Positions 51,122 through 59,481 of a stretch of DNA of 64,000 nt are shown here, piece after piece; positions within the stretch are counted from its first letter, which is position 1, and every line of letters begins with the position of its first letter. Location of the stretch: the NCBI RefSeq assembly GCF_900105415.1, contig NZ_FNSM01000001.1, positions 6,952,001 to 7,016,000 on the forward strand, written 5' to 3'. This DNA is from Streptomyces sp. TLI_105 (GTDB lineage Bacteria > Actinomycetota > Actinomycetes > Streptomycetales > Streptomycetaceae). The notes under the pieces are model-generated. The model was not told the origin of the DNA. It was given only the letters and a program-made list of their open reading frames with translations, and ran no database searches. Position numbers and translations under genes: made by a program.

Positions 51122-52714
51122 TTACTGCCCGACCTGACCCGGCTGGAGCACCTTGCTGAACAGCACCGTGCCGCCCTCGGCCCGCAGCCGTACGGTCAGC
51201 TCCCCGCTGTGGCCGTCGATGTCGACCTCGCCGAAGTACTGCGGGCTCTCCATCGGCGACAGGTTCCCCCGCTCCGGCGCCCGCACGAACACCCGCTCCG
51301 GGCCGAACGTGGCGTCCAGGGCGTTCGCCGGGAACCCGCCCGCCGCCAGCGGCCCGGACACGAACTCCCAGAAGGGGGCGAAGTCCTGGAAGGCCGCCCG
51401 CTCCGGCGCGTAGTGCTGCGCCGAGGTGTGGTGGACGTCCGCCGTCAGCCACACCGTGCCGGTGATCCGCCGGTGCTTCACGAACCGCAGCAGCTCCGCG
51501 ATCTGGAGCTCCCGGCCCAGCGGCGCGCCCGGGTCGCCCTGGGCGATCGCCTCGAAGTTCGCCGCGCCGTCCGGGACGACCAGACCGATCGGCATGTCCG
51601 CCGCGAGCACCTTCCACACCGCCCGGGACGCGGCCAGCTCCCGCTTCAGCCACGCCAGCTGCCCGGCGCCGAGGATGCCGGTGGTGTCGTCGGCCTGCCG
51701 GCCGGGCGAGTTGGCGTTCCGGTAGGAGCGCATGTCGAGCACGAACACGTCGAGCAGCGGCCCGTACCGCACCACCCGGTGCATCCGCCGCTCGCGCCCC
51801 TCCCCGCGCGCGTGGAGCGTGGAGACCGGGAAGTACTCGCCGAACGCCCGCGAGGCCCGGGCCGCGAGGACGTCCACGTCCTTCTCCGTGTAGCGGGGGT
51901 CGTCCAGGATCTGTCCCGGGTACCAGTTGTTCCGCACCTCGTGGTCGTCCCACTGCACCACCGACGGCACCTGCGCGTTGAAGGCCCGGACGTTGTGGTC
52001 GAGGAGGTTGTAGCGGAAGTTGCCCCGGTACTCGTCGAGGGTCTCGGCGACCTTCGACTTCTCCGGGGTCGTGACGTTCCGCCAGATCCTCCCGTCCGGC
52101 AGGGTCACGCTGGGCTGGATGACCCCGTCGGCGTAGATCGTGTCGCCGCTGCACAGGAAGAAGTCCGGGTCGAGCCGGCGCATCTCCTCGTACGCCCGGA
52201 AGCCCCCGATGTCCGGGTTGATGCCCCAGCCCTGACCCGCGATGTCCCCGGACCACAGGAAGCGGACCCCGTCGCGGCGCCGCTCCGGGGCCGTGCGGAA
52301 GGTGCCGAGGACCGGCTCGCCCGCCCGGCGCGGATCGTCCGGGTCGACGAGGGTGACCCGGTAGTGGATCTGCTCGCCCGCCGGCAGGCCGCGCAGCACG
52401 GTCGTGCCGGTGAAGTCCGTGCCCGCGTCCATCAGCGGCCCGAAGTGGCGGCGCGCGTGCCGGAAGGACTCGGTCGCCGACGTCTCCACGAGCATCCGCG
52501 CCGGCCGGTCCGAGCGCACCCACACCAGACCGGAGGAGGCCGTGACGTCACCCGCCTGCACACCCCACTCGGCCCGGGGCCGGCCCGAGAGCGCGAACGC
52601 GGGAGCGGCGAGACCGGTGCCGCCGAGGGCCAGCGCCGCCGAGGCGGCCAACGAGCCGCGCAGGAGGCCGCGTCGAGCGGGGGAGGGTGAAGAGCCGGGC
52701 AGAGGAAGGGACAT
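51122..52714 (-). CDS. phoD: alkaline phosphatase/phosphodiesterase PhoD
   Basis: A 530-residue exported PhoD-family phosphatase. A Tat signal (ARRGLLRGSLAASAALALGG, about residues 13-32) precedes an Ig-like PhoD N-terminal domain (WGVQAGDVTASSGLVWVRSDRPA). The metallo-core follows: SGDIAG near 153, CSGDTIYADG near 190, WDDHEV near 275 and TADVHHTSAQHY near 440. These give the Ca/Fe active site that releases phosphate from phosphodiesters and teichoic-acid-like polymers outside the cell. GGAGG lies 7 bases before the ATG. A PHO box about 100 bases upstream indicates control by PhoR-PhoP under phosphate starvation. Confidence 0.93.
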   Translation of the reverse strand: MSLPLPGSSPSPARRGLLRGSLAASAALALGGTGLAAPAFALSGRPRAEWGVQAGDVTASSGLVWVRSDRPARMLVETSATESFRHARRHFGPLMDAGTDFTGTTVLRGLPAGEQIHYRVTLVDPDDPRRAGEPVLGTFRTAPERRRDGVRFLWSGDIAGQGWGINPDIGGFRAYEEMRRLDPDFFLCSGDTIYADGVIQPSVTLPDGRIWRNVTTPEKSKVAETLDEYRGNFRYNLLDHNVRAFNAQVPSVVQWDDHEVRNNWYPGQILDDPRYTEKDVDVLAARASRAFGEYFPVSTLHARGEGRERRMHRVVRYGPLLDVFVLDMRSYRNANSPGRQADDTTGILGAGQLAWLKRELAASRAVWKVLAADMPIGLVVPDGAANFEAIAQGDPGAPLGRELQIAELLRFVKHRRITGTVWLTADVHHTSAQHYAPERAAFQDFAPFWEFVSGPLAAGGFPANALDATFGPERVFVRAPERGNLSPMESPQYFGEVDIDGHSGELTVRLRAEGGTVLFSKVLQPGQVGQ

Positions 52715-52816
52715 GAGAGAGCCTCCGGGGTCGGTCGTTCCGGTCACGGACGGCGCGCCGTGTCCGTGCCTGCCGGGCCGGGCGCGCCGCCCCATGCCTA
52801 ACGGCCGGGTGCGGCG

Positions 52817-52838
52817 GCCACACGAACCCCGCGTGAAC
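52817..52838 (-). promoter_or_regulatory. PHO box (PhoP-binding direct repeats)
   Basis: On the minus strand GTTCACGCGGG (52838-52828) is followed directly by GTTCGTGTGGC (52827-52817): two 11-base direct-repeat units of the Streptomyces PhoP consensus, the first nearly perfect. It lies about 103 bases before phoD and after the MocR stop. Confidence 0.7.
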
Positions 52839-52862
52839 AGATCGCCCTCCTGGCGGCCCGCC

Positions 52863-54272
52863 TCACCCCCTCCCGCACCCCTCCGCCACCCACCTGATCC
52901 CGGTGCCGATGGCCGAAGGAGCCAGGTGCGCGTACCCGATGACGAGCCGTACGTCCTCGTCGGACGGCCGGGCGGTGCCGTACTCCTCCAGAGTCCGCAG
53001 CGCCACCCCCGCCTCCGCCGCCCGCGCGAGGAACCGCTCCGGGGGCCCGAACCGGGCCGGTACGCGCGCGATGACGTGGAGTCCGGCCGCGATGCCACTC
53101 ACTCGGGTGCCCGGAAGGTGCTCCGCGAGGGCGGCGAGCAGCGCGTCCCGCCGCTCCCGGTAGGCGCGTTGGCAGCGGCGCAGCTGACGGTCGTACCCGC
53201 CGCGCGTCACGAACTCCGCGAGGACGGCCTGGTCGAGCACGGGATTGCCGAGGTCCATCGTCCGCTTGCGCTCGACGATCTCGTCGAGCAGCGCCTCCGG
53301 GACGAGCATCCAGCCGAGCCGCAGCCCCGGGGCCAGCGACTTGCTGACCGAGCCCGTGTAGGCGACCCGCTCGGGGTCGAGTCCCTGAAGTGCGCCGACG
53401 GGGGCGCGGTCGTAGCGGAAGTCGCCGTCGTAGTCGTCCTCCAGGACGTATCCGTCCACGGCGCGCGCCCAGTCGAGGAGGGCGGCCCGGCGCTCCGCCG
53501 ACCAGCTGATGCCGGACGGGAACTGGTGCGAGGGCGTCACGACGACCGCCCGCACTCCGGAGTCGGCGAGCGGCCCCGGGCGCAGTCCCTCCTCGTCCAG
53601 CGGCAGCCACACCGTCTCCAGGCCGGTCGAGGCGAACAGGCGCCCGTGCTCCGGGCTGCCGGGATCCTCGATCCCGACCCGGCGCAGTCCGCGCGCGCGC
53701 AGGACGAAGCCGAGGAGGGTCGACGCCTGTGCCACGCCCGAACAGACCACGAGTCGCTCCGGATCGGCCACCACGCCCCGTCGCCGCGCCAGCATCGCGG
53801 CCAGCGCCTCGCGCAGCTCGGGGAGCCCGCGCGGATCCGGGTAGCCGAGCGCCGGGTGGGGGAGGCGCGTGAGCACGGACCGCTGCGCCGCCGCCCACGC
53901 GCTCCTGGGGAACAGCGACAGGTCGGGGGTCCCCGGCCGGAAGTCCACCCGGACCCCGGGCGCCCCGGCTGCCAGGTCACGGGCCCCGCGCACGGCCGCT
54001 CGGGCCGCGCCGCCCACCCAGGTCCCCGCACCCCGGTCGCTCCGCAGGTACCCCTCGGCCGTCAGCTGTTCGTACGCCTCGGTGACGAGGCCCCGCGAGA
54101 CGCCGAGGTCGGCAGCGAGCGCGCGGGTCGACGGCAGTCGCGTCCCGGCCGCGAGCCGGCCCGAACGCACCGCCTCCCGCAAGGCCTCCTGCAGTGTCCG
54201 CCCCCGCCGCCGCGCCGGAGCGCCGACGGCCGGCAGAAGCAGCTCCCAGGCCGCCTGCCCCTGGCTCCTCAT
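52863..54272 (-). CDS. MocR-type GntR/aminotransferase regulator
   Basis: A 469-residue MocR regulator. A GntR winged helix (LREAVRSGRLAAGTRLPSTRALAADLGVSRGLVTEAYEQLTAEGYL; key part LPSTRALAADLGVSRGLVTEAYEQL, about residues 46-70) is fused to a fold-type I aminotransferase domain. The PLP residues are intact: YLEDDYDGDFRYD near 272 (written here after Gly-Tyr-Val) and the Schiff-base Lys in GSVSKSLAPGLRLGW near 310. Such proteins use PLP or an amino-acid aldimine as effector and control vitamin B6, taurine or GABA genes. A saccharopine-dehydrogenase-like gene lies upstream in the same direction, a possible target. Start ATG 54272. Confidence 0.9.
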   Translation of the reverse strand: MRSQGQAAWELLLPAVGAPARRRGRTLQEALREAVRSGRLAAGTRLPSTRALAADLGVSRGLVTEAYEQLTAEGYLRSDRGAGTWVGGAARAAVRGARDLAAGAPGVRVDFRPGTPDLSLFPRSAWAAAQRSVLTRLPHPALGYPDPRGLPELREALAAMLARRRGVVADPERLVVCSGVAQASTLLGFVLRARGLRRVGIEDPGSPEHGRLFASTGLETVWLPLDEEGLRPGPLADSGVRAVVVTPSHQFPSGISWSAERRAALLDWARAVDGYVLEDDYDGDFRYDRAPVGALQGLDPERVAYTGSVSKSLAPGLRLGWMLVPEALLDEIVERKRTMDLGNPVLDQAVLAEFVTRGGYDRQLRRCQRAYRERRDALLAALAEHLPGTRVSGIAAGLHVIARVPARFGPPERFLARAAEAGVALRTLEEYGTARPSDEDVRLVIGYAHLAPSAIGTGIRWVAEGCGRG

Positions 54273-54357
54273 GTCGCACGACCCTTCTCGCCGTCTTCGA
54301 CCGGGAGTTCACCGATCCGCCCCGGTCGTGACCCATGATGCCGAGAGCGGCCGGGAG

Positions 54358-55389
54358 TCAGTGCTGCACGTCCAGGGAGAGGTGCGCGGACAGCGCGCGC
54401 AGGAACTCGGGCGCGTCGAACATCTCGCCGGCCGAGGCGACGCCGGTCGTCCGGGTCCGGCCGGTGAGGATCCGGTGGACCGCCTCCACCGCGAGCGGTG
54501 CGCTGACGGCGTAGATGTCCCTGCCGGTGGCGACGGCCCGGCGCTCCGCGCCTCCGGAGCGGACGAGGACGTCCACGAGGAAGGTCTGTGCGGACCGGCC
54601 GCGCTCGTCGACGGCGGCCGGTGCGGACGCGTCCGGCGCCGACAGGTCCCGGGCCGCGTCGACCGCCATGTAGGTGCGTACCTCGGGCACCGCCAGGTGG
54701 CTGGGGACGGTCACGACGTCGGCCATGGTGAACTCGCCGATGACGGGCCGGGTGCCCATGGGGGCGGGGAAGGGCCACTCCAGGACGGGGAGCGCCTCGT
54801 CGTGGTACTCCAGCCGGCCTCCGGTGTGGCGGACGTGCCGGCCGCCGCGCCGCTCGCGGGAGACCTTGCCCGCCGCGAGGGTTCCCGCCGTGGGGTGCCA
54901 GCTGCTCAGTCCGTACGCGACGTGCACCTCGTCGGCCGTCGTCCAGTCGCCCATGGCCGTGGTGGCCAGCAGGTCGCCGAGGCCGCCGTAGAAGGCCATG
55001 GCGGGGACGATCGCCGTTCCCGCGGCACGGGCCCGGTCGGCGAAGCGCGCGAAGGTGTCGGCGTTGGCCTCGATCTCGGCCGCCACGTCCACGTACGGGA
55101 TCCCGGCGCGCAGCGCAGCCTCGATCACCGGGGCGCCGGTCACGGCGAACGGTCCGGCGCAGTTGACGACGGCCGCCGCGCCGGCCAGCGCGCGGTCGAG
55201 CGAGGCCGGGTCGTCGACCGACGCCGGGCGGACGTCGAGCCCGTCGTGGGACGCGGCGAGCGTCCGCAGCCTGTCGGCGTCGCGGCCGGAGAGCACCGGG
55301 ACGAAGCCCCGCTCCAGCAGTTCCGCCACCACGAAGCGCCCGGTGTGACCGTAGGCGCCGAACACCGCGACCGTCCGACCCGATTCCAT
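54358..55389 (-). CDS. saccharopine dehydrogenase-like NAD(P)-binding protein
   Basis: A 343-residue Rossmann-fold protein of the trans-acting enoyl reductase/saccharopine dehydrogenase-like family. The nucleotide site is VFGAYGHTGRFVVAELLERGF at residues 8-28, with LSGRDADRL closing the fold near 33. VNCAGPFAVTGAPVIEAALRAGIPYVDVAAE near 75 (key part NCAGPFAVTG) matches the family. No lysine-pathway genes are nearby, so the substrate is unknown. The ATG has GGGAGAAG upstream. It is divergent from the GlxA-type regulator gene, 108 bases apart, which may control it. Confidence 0.85.
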   Translation of the reverse strand: MESGRTVAVFGAYGHTGRFVVAELLERGFVPVLSGRDADRLRTLAASHDGLDVRPASVDDPASLDRALAGAAAVVNCAGPFAVTGAPVIEAALRAGIPYVDVAAEIEANADTFARFADRARAAGTAIVPAMAFYGGLGDLLATTAMGDWTTADEVHVAYGLSSWHPTAGTLAAGKVSRERRGGRHVRHTGGRLEYHDEALPVLEWPFPAPMGTRPVIGEFTMADVVTVPSHLAVPEVRTYMAVDAARDLSAPDASAPAAVDERGRSAQTFLVDVLVRSGGAERRAVATGRDIYAVSAPLAVEAVHRILTGRTRTTGVASAGEMFDAPEFLRALSAHLSLDVQH

Positions 55390-55484
55390 GACTTCTCCCT
55401 CTGTTCCCAGTTGTCGAATGTTCAACTACTGCCATCCTGGCGGCCGGTGCGGTCGACCGCGAGTGTCCGGAACGCCACGCCCCG

Positions 55485-55490
55485 TACAAT
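55485..55490 (+). promoter_or_regulatory. -10 box of a leaderless promoter
   Basis: TACAAT, one base from consensus, 7 bases before the GlxA-type ATG at 55498. Confidence 0.6.
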
Positions 55491-55497
55491 TACGGAC

Positions 55498-56472
55498 ATG
55501 GGTACGCTCGCGCTGGCCGTCACCGACGGCATGCTGCACTTCGAACTCTCCCTCGCACACGAGGTGTTCGGATCCGTCCCGGACGCCGTCACCGTCCCCT
55601 GGTACGACGTGGCCGTCTGCGGGCCGGGCCCCGTCTCGGTCGAGCGGTTCCGCCTGGAACCCGACGGCGGACTCGACCGGCTCCCGTACGCGGACACGGT
55701 GATCGTCCCGGGCTGGGCCGACGTCGACAGGGAACCGCCCGCCGACCTGGTCGACGCGGTACGCGCGGCCCACGAGGCGGGCGCGCGCGTGGCCTCCCTG
55801 TGCACGGGCGCCTTCGTCCTCGCCGCCGCGGGCCTCCTCGACGGACGGCGCGCCACCACGCACTGGGCGCACACCGAGACCCTGGCCGGGCGGTACCCGC
55901 GCGTGGAGGTCGACCCGGACGTGCTCTACGTGGACGAGGGCACGGTGCTCACCTCCGCCGGCAAGGCCGCCGCGATGGACCTCTGCCTGCACCTCGTCCG
56001 CCTCGACCACGGCTCCGCGATCGCCAACACGGTCGCCCGACGCCTGGTCGTGCCCCCGCACCGGGACGGCGGACAGGCCCAGTTCGTCACCGCACCCGTG
56101 CCCACCCGGCAGGACCACCCGCTCACCGAGCTGCTGCCCTGGGCGGTCGAACGGCTCGGCGAACCGCTGACCGTGGAGGACCTGGCACGCCGGGCGCGCA
56201 TGAGCTCGCGCCACCTGGGCCGCCACTTCCGGGCCGCGACCGGCACCACCCCGCTGCAATGGCTGCTCACCCAGCGGATCCGCCGCGCCCAGGAGCTCCT
56301 CGAAGCCACCGACGACAGCGTCGACGCCATCGCGGAGGCCACCGGCATGGGCACCGCCACCACGCTCCGCCGCCACTTCAACCGCACCGTCGGCGTGCCC
56401 CCGGACACCTACCGCCGCACCTTCCGCTCCCGGACCGGCCCCGCCGGACGTGTCGAAAGTGGTCCCCGATGA
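55498..56472 (+). CDS. GlxA-type AraC regulator with DJ-1/PfpI domain
   Basis: A 324-residue regulator. The N-terminal DJ-1/PfpI-like domain (residues 1-180) contains VASLCTGAFVLAAAGLLDGRRATTHW (nucleophile-elbow region SLCTGAF near 100, with Cys) and DEGTVLTSAGKAAAMDLCLHLV near 143. The C-terminal AraC double helix-turn-helix is at about 218-315: LTVEDLARRARMSSRHLGRHFRAATGTTPLQWL and AIAEATGMGTATTLRRHFNRTVGVPPDTYRRTF (in parts). These regulators respond to nitrogenous or electrophilic metabolites. It is divergent from the saccharopine-dehydrogenase-like gene and precedes an EamA transporter gene, either of which could be its target. Confidence 0.9.
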   Translation: MGTLALAVTDGMLHFELSLAHEVFGSVPDAVTVPWYDVAVCGPGPVSVERFRLEPDGGLDRLPYADTVIVPGWADVDREPPADLVDAVRAAHEAGARVASLCTGAFVLAAAGLLDGRRATTHWAHTETLAGRYPRVEVDPDVLYVDEGTVLTSAGKAAAMDLCLHLVRLDHGSAIANTVARRLVVPPHRDGGQAQFVTAPVPTRQDHPLTELLPWAVERLGEPLTVEDLARRARMSSRHLGRHFRAATGTTPLQWLLTQRIRRAQELLEATDDSVDAIAEATGMGTATTLRRHFNRTVGVPPDTYRRTFRSRTGPAGRVESGPR

Positions 56473-56512
56473 CGTGACGGAAGTGGACCTCAACCCGGGC
56501 CGCGCGGCTCCC

Positions 56513-56518
56513 TAGCGT
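56513..56518 (+). promoter_or_regulatory. -10 box of a probable leaderless promoter
   Basis: TAGCGT, 7 bases before the EamA ATG at 56526 (a GGAGG also falls in this gap, 3 bases before the ATG). Confidence 0.4.
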
Positions 56519-56525
56519 CGGAGGC

Positions 56526-57695
56526 ATGAACGCGAACGCCCTGCGCGGGGTCCTCCTGGTGACCCTCGCCTACGCCCTCGTCGGTGCCTCCTTCACCGCC
56601 AACAGCCTGCTCGGCGCCTATCCGTACGCGGGCGGGCAGGCCCTCCGCTACGGTGCCGCCTGTCTGCTCCTCCTCCCGCTGCTCGGCCGTGGCGGGCTCG
56701 CTCCGCTGCGGCTCCTGACCGCCCGTCACCGGCTGCGGCTCGCCGCCCTCGCCGCCGTCGGCATGGTCGGCTTCAACCTCGCGGTCCTGGCCGCCGAACG
56801 GACCGCGGAGCCCGCCGTCCCCGGCGTCCTCGTCGGCTGCGCCCCGGTCGTCGTCGCCGTCCTGGTCCCGCTCACCGAGGGCCGCGGGCCCGCCCCCGCC
56901 GTGCTGTACGGGGCGCTGCTCGTCGCCGCCGGCGCCTTCACCGTGCAGGGCTGGGGCCGGACGGACCTGGCCGGGATCGGCTGGTCGGTGGCGGCGCTCG
57001 CGGGTGAAGTGGGGTTCACCGTCCTGGCCGTCCCGGTGCTGCGGGTGCTCGGGCCGAAGCTGCTGACGGCCGCCGTGTGCGGGATCGGCGCGGCCGAGGC
57101 GGCGCTCGTCGGCCTGGTCGTGGACGGCGCCGGGTTCGTGCGGATGCCGACGGCCGTGGAGACGGGGGCCCTGGTCTGGCAGGCGGCCCTGGCCACGGTC
57201 GTCGGGTTCGTCCTCTTCTACATGGGTGTCCAGCGCGTCGGCATGGAGAGGGCCACTCTCTACACCGGGGCCATCCCGATCGCCGCGGCTCTGAGCGCAG
57301 CCCTGGTCGGAGGCGCCGCCTTCGGCCTTCCCCAGGCGGTCGGCAGCCTCCTCGTCGGTGCCGGAGCCGCCCTGGGCACGGGCCTGTTCACCCGCTCGGC
57401 CCGCCCGGGCTCAGCGGCTGCCGTCGAGGATCACGCGCGCGACCAGAGCGGGGTCGTCGTTCATCGGCACATGGCCGCAGCCGGGCAGCCGGACCAGGCG
57501 CGCGGCGGGCAGGGCGTGCTTGGCGCGGATGCCCTGGCGGCGCAGCAGCAGCCGGTCGCGGGTGCCCCAGGCGACGGTGACGGGGACCGACGGGACGTCG
57601 TCGCGGAAGAGGGCGGTCCGGCCCGCCGTCAGCGTCTGGTGGAAGCCGGTGGCCTGTCGCAGCGCGAGCGTCTCGGCGACGACGGCCTCGGGTGA
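56526..57695 (+). CDS. EamA/DMT transporter with antisense-derived C-terminal extension
   Basis: A 389-residue frame. Residues 1-290 are a normal ten-helix EamA transporter (VTLAYALVGASFTANSLLGAYP at the start; MERATLYTGAIPIAAALSAALVGGAAFG near 240, the second-domain end motif; last helix GSLLVGAGAALGTGLF). A typical family member would stop here. Instead the frame runs on for about 100 hydrophilic residues (Asp, Arg, Gln, Gly rich) through 57695, of which 285 bases are exactly antisense to the alpha/beta-hydrolase gene. The extension looks like an accidental read-through after loss of the native stop. Substrate unknown. Confidence 0.8.
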   Translation: MNANALRGVLLVTLAYALVGASFTANSLLGAYPYAGGQALRYGAACLLLLPLLGRGGLAPLRLLTARHRLRLAALAAVGMVGFNLAVLAAERTAEPAVPGVLVGCAPVVVAVLVPLTEGRGPAPAVLYGALLVAAGAFTVQGWGRTDLAGIGWSVAALAGEVGFTVLAVPVLRVLGPKLLTAAVCGIGAAEAALVGLVVDGAGFVRMPTAVETGALVWQAALATVVGFVLFYMGVQRVGMERATLYTGAIPIAAALSAALVGGAAFGLPQAVGSLLVGAGAALGTGLFTRSARPGSAAAVEDHARDQSGVVVHRHMAAAGQPDQARGGQGVLGADALAAQQQPVAGAPGDGDGDRRDVVAEEGGPARRQRLVEAGGLSQRERLGDDGLG

Positions 57696-58241
57696 CCGGC
57701 GGGCGGGGCGCGCGTAGATCGTGCTGGTGAGGGCGGTGCGTCCGGCGGCCGTGCGCGAGAGGCGCTCGATCACCGGAACGGGCAGCGACAGGGCGGCGCC
57801 GCGCATGGCCCGCAGCGTCCCGAAGGCGTACCGCCGCTCGGCCTCCGACCAGAAGCCGGCGGGGGAGAGGGCGGTGACCGAGCGCACCAGCTTCTCCCGG
57901 CCGAGCTCCAGGGCGAGCAGCCCGCCCAGCGAGTTCCCCGCCACGTGCGGCCGCTCGAAGCCGACGGCCTCGCAGAAGGCGCCGAGCACGGGGACGACGG
58001 TGGACAGGTCGTACGGGAGGCCCTCCGGCAGTCCGTCGGAGGCCCCGAAACCGGGCAGGTCGACGGCGATCACCTCGCGTTCGACGGCGAGGACGTCGAG
58101 GACGGGCCCCCAGGCCTGCCAGTGGTGCCCGATGCCGTGGAGCAGCAGCAGGGGCTCGCCCGCCCCCCGCCGCTCGTACGTCATGGAGATGTCGCGGGGA
58201 CCCGCCGGGGTCTCGATCGTGAACGCGATCCGTGCGGGCAT
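57411..58241 (-). CDS. alpha/beta hydrolase
   Basis: A 276-residue alpha/beta-hydrolase. LLLLHGIGHHWQAWGPVLD near residue 30 is the oxyanion loop, DLPGFGASDG near 58, the nucleophile elbow AGNSLGGLLALEL with Ser near 98, and GCGHVPMNDDP near 258 with the catalytic His. There is no signal peptide. Likely a small-ester or lactone hydrolase, or a C-C hydrolase. ATG 58241 has GAGGGGG upstream. The 3' 285 bases lie opposite the extended EamA frame. It is divergent from the sigma factor gene. Confidence 0.87.
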   Translation of the reverse strand: MPARIAFTIETPAGPRDISMTYERRGAGEPLLLLHGIGHHWQAWGPVLDVLAVEREVIAVDLPGFGASDGLPEGLPYDLSTVVPVLGAFCEAVGFERPHVAGNSLGGLLALELGREKLVRSVTALSPAGFWSEAERRYAFGTLRAMRGAALSLPVPVIERLSRTAAGRTALTSTIYARPARRSPEAVVAETLALRQATGFHQTLTAGRTALFRDDVPSVPVTVAWGTRDRLLLRRQGIRAKHALPAARLVRLPGCGHVPMNDDPALVARVILDGSR

Positions 58242-58417
58242 GCGGCCCCCTCGCTTCCTCGTGAAGCTTCCTCGTGAACACCGGCAGGCGCCACCTTCTG
58301 ACCGGCGGGCGCCACCATTTAGACGCCCCGTCAGCAAGAATTACCGCTCAGTAGCCAGGAGTTCAAGACGGGAGCCGGAAACTGGACAGGACCGATGACG
58401 TGGGCTGGGATGGAAGC

Positions 58418-59323
58418 GTGCCCACCGACACCGACACCGACACCCTGACCGAACTCTTCGAGGAGCACCGCCCCATGCTCCTCGGCGTCGCCTACCGGAT
58501 GCTCGGCCGCACAGCCGACGCCGAGGACGTCGTCCAGGAGGCCTGGCTGCGCTGGACCGCCGCGGACCGGGCCGCCGTCCGCGAGCCGCGCGCCTTCCTC
58601 GTACGGATCACCACGCGGCTCGCCATCGACCGGCTCCGCCAGGCGCAGGTGCGCCGCGAGTCCTACGTCGGCCCCTGGCTCCCCGAACCCCTCGTCACCG
58701 ACTTCGGCCCCGCCACCCCCGACAGCGCCGAGCGCGCCCTGCTCGCCGACTCCGTCTCCCTCGCGGTCCTCGTGGTGCTCGAATCCCTCTCCCCGCTGGA
58801 GCGGGCCGTCTTCGTGCTCCGCGAGGCCTTCGGCTTTCCGTACGGGGAGATCGCCACCGCCCTCGACCGCTCCGAGGCGGCCGTGCGCCAGCTCGCCGGC
58901 CGCGCCCGGCGCCACGTCGACGAGGGGAGGCCGCGCTACGACGTCGACCCGGCCGAGCGCCGCGACCTCACCGAGCGCTTCCTCTCCGCCGCGGCCGGCG
59001 GCGACCTCGGCGAGCTCCTCGCGCTCCTCGCCCCGGACGTCCGGCTCGTCGGCGACAGCGGCGGCAAGTCCAAGGCGCCGCTGCGGATCATCGAGAGCGC
59101 CGACAAGGTCGGCCGCTTCCTCGTCGCCGTCGCCCGGGACTCGTGGGACGGGTACGAGGTGCGCTTCCTGGAGCTCAACGGCGCCCCGGCCGTGCTCGTC
59201 CTCGCGGACGGAGAGCCCGAGACCGTCTTCCAGGTCGAGGTGCGCGACGGACTGGTCCAGTGCGTCCACATCATCCGCAACCCCGACAAGCTCCAGGGCC
59301 TCGTCCGCCTCGCCGACGACTGA
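58418..59323 (+). CDS. sigJ: ECF41-type RNA polymerase sigma factor with SnoaL-like domain (SigJ)
   Basis: A 301-residue extracytoplasmic-function sigma factor. Region 2 (ELFEEHRPMLLGVAYRMLGRTADAEDVVQEAWLRW; key part VAYRMLGRTADAEDVVQEAW) and region 4 (LSPLERAVFVLREAFGFPYGEIATAL, EAAVRQLAGRARRHV) are intact. After the linker motif GPWLPEP comes a C-terminal NTF2/SnoaL-like domain with GDSGGKSKAPL and, at the end, NPDKLQGL. WLPEP, the D-G-G-K/R motif and NPDKL are hallmarks of group ECF41, in which the extra domain acts as a built-in regulator in place of an anti-sigma factor. GTG 58418 follows GGATGGAAG; GTG 58400 is an alternative. A terminator follows at 59352. Confidence 0.9.
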   Translation: MPTDTDTDTLTELFEEHRPMLLGVAYRMLGRTADAEDVVQEAWLRWTAADRAAVREPRAFLVRITTRLAIDRLRQAQVRRESYVGPWLPEPLVTDFGPATPDSAERALLADSVSLAVLVVLESLSPLERAVFVLREAFGFPYGEIATALDRSEAAVRQLAGRARRHVDEGRPRYDVDPAERRDLTERFLSAAAGGDLGELLALLAPDVRLVGDSGGKSKAPLRIIESADKVGRFLVAVARDSWDGYEVRFLELNGAPAVLVLADGEPETVFQVEVRDGLVQCVHIIRNPDKLQGLVRLADD

Positions 59324-59351
59324 CGGAGATCACGCCAGTCGGCCGGAACTC

Positions 59352-59384
59352 GCCCCGCCTCCCCTTCCGGGAGGCGGGGCCTTT
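59352..59384 (+). terminator. intrinsic terminator after sigJ
   Basis: GCCCCGCCTCCC (59352-59363) pairs with GGGAGGCGGGGC (59369-59380), loop CTTCC, followed directly by CTTTTGC: a 12-bp stem with a U-run. Confidence 0.88.
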
Positions 59385-59467
59385 TGCTGCGCGGGGTTCA
59401 CAAGGGCGCGAACGTCCTGTGAACGATCCAGGTCAGAGGGTCACATTCAGGGACGTTCGACAGAGGA

Positions 59468-59481
59468 TTGGTCTTGACCAA
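59468..59481. promoter_or_regulatory. DasR-like (dre) operator over the GntR promoter
   Basis: TTGGTC-TT-GACCAA is a perfect 14-bp palindrome that contains the -35 hexamer TTGACC. It closely matches the DasR-responsive element core TGGTCTAGACCA, differing at one central base, so a GntR/HutC-family protein (DasR or the gene product downstream) probably represses here. Confidence 0.6.
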
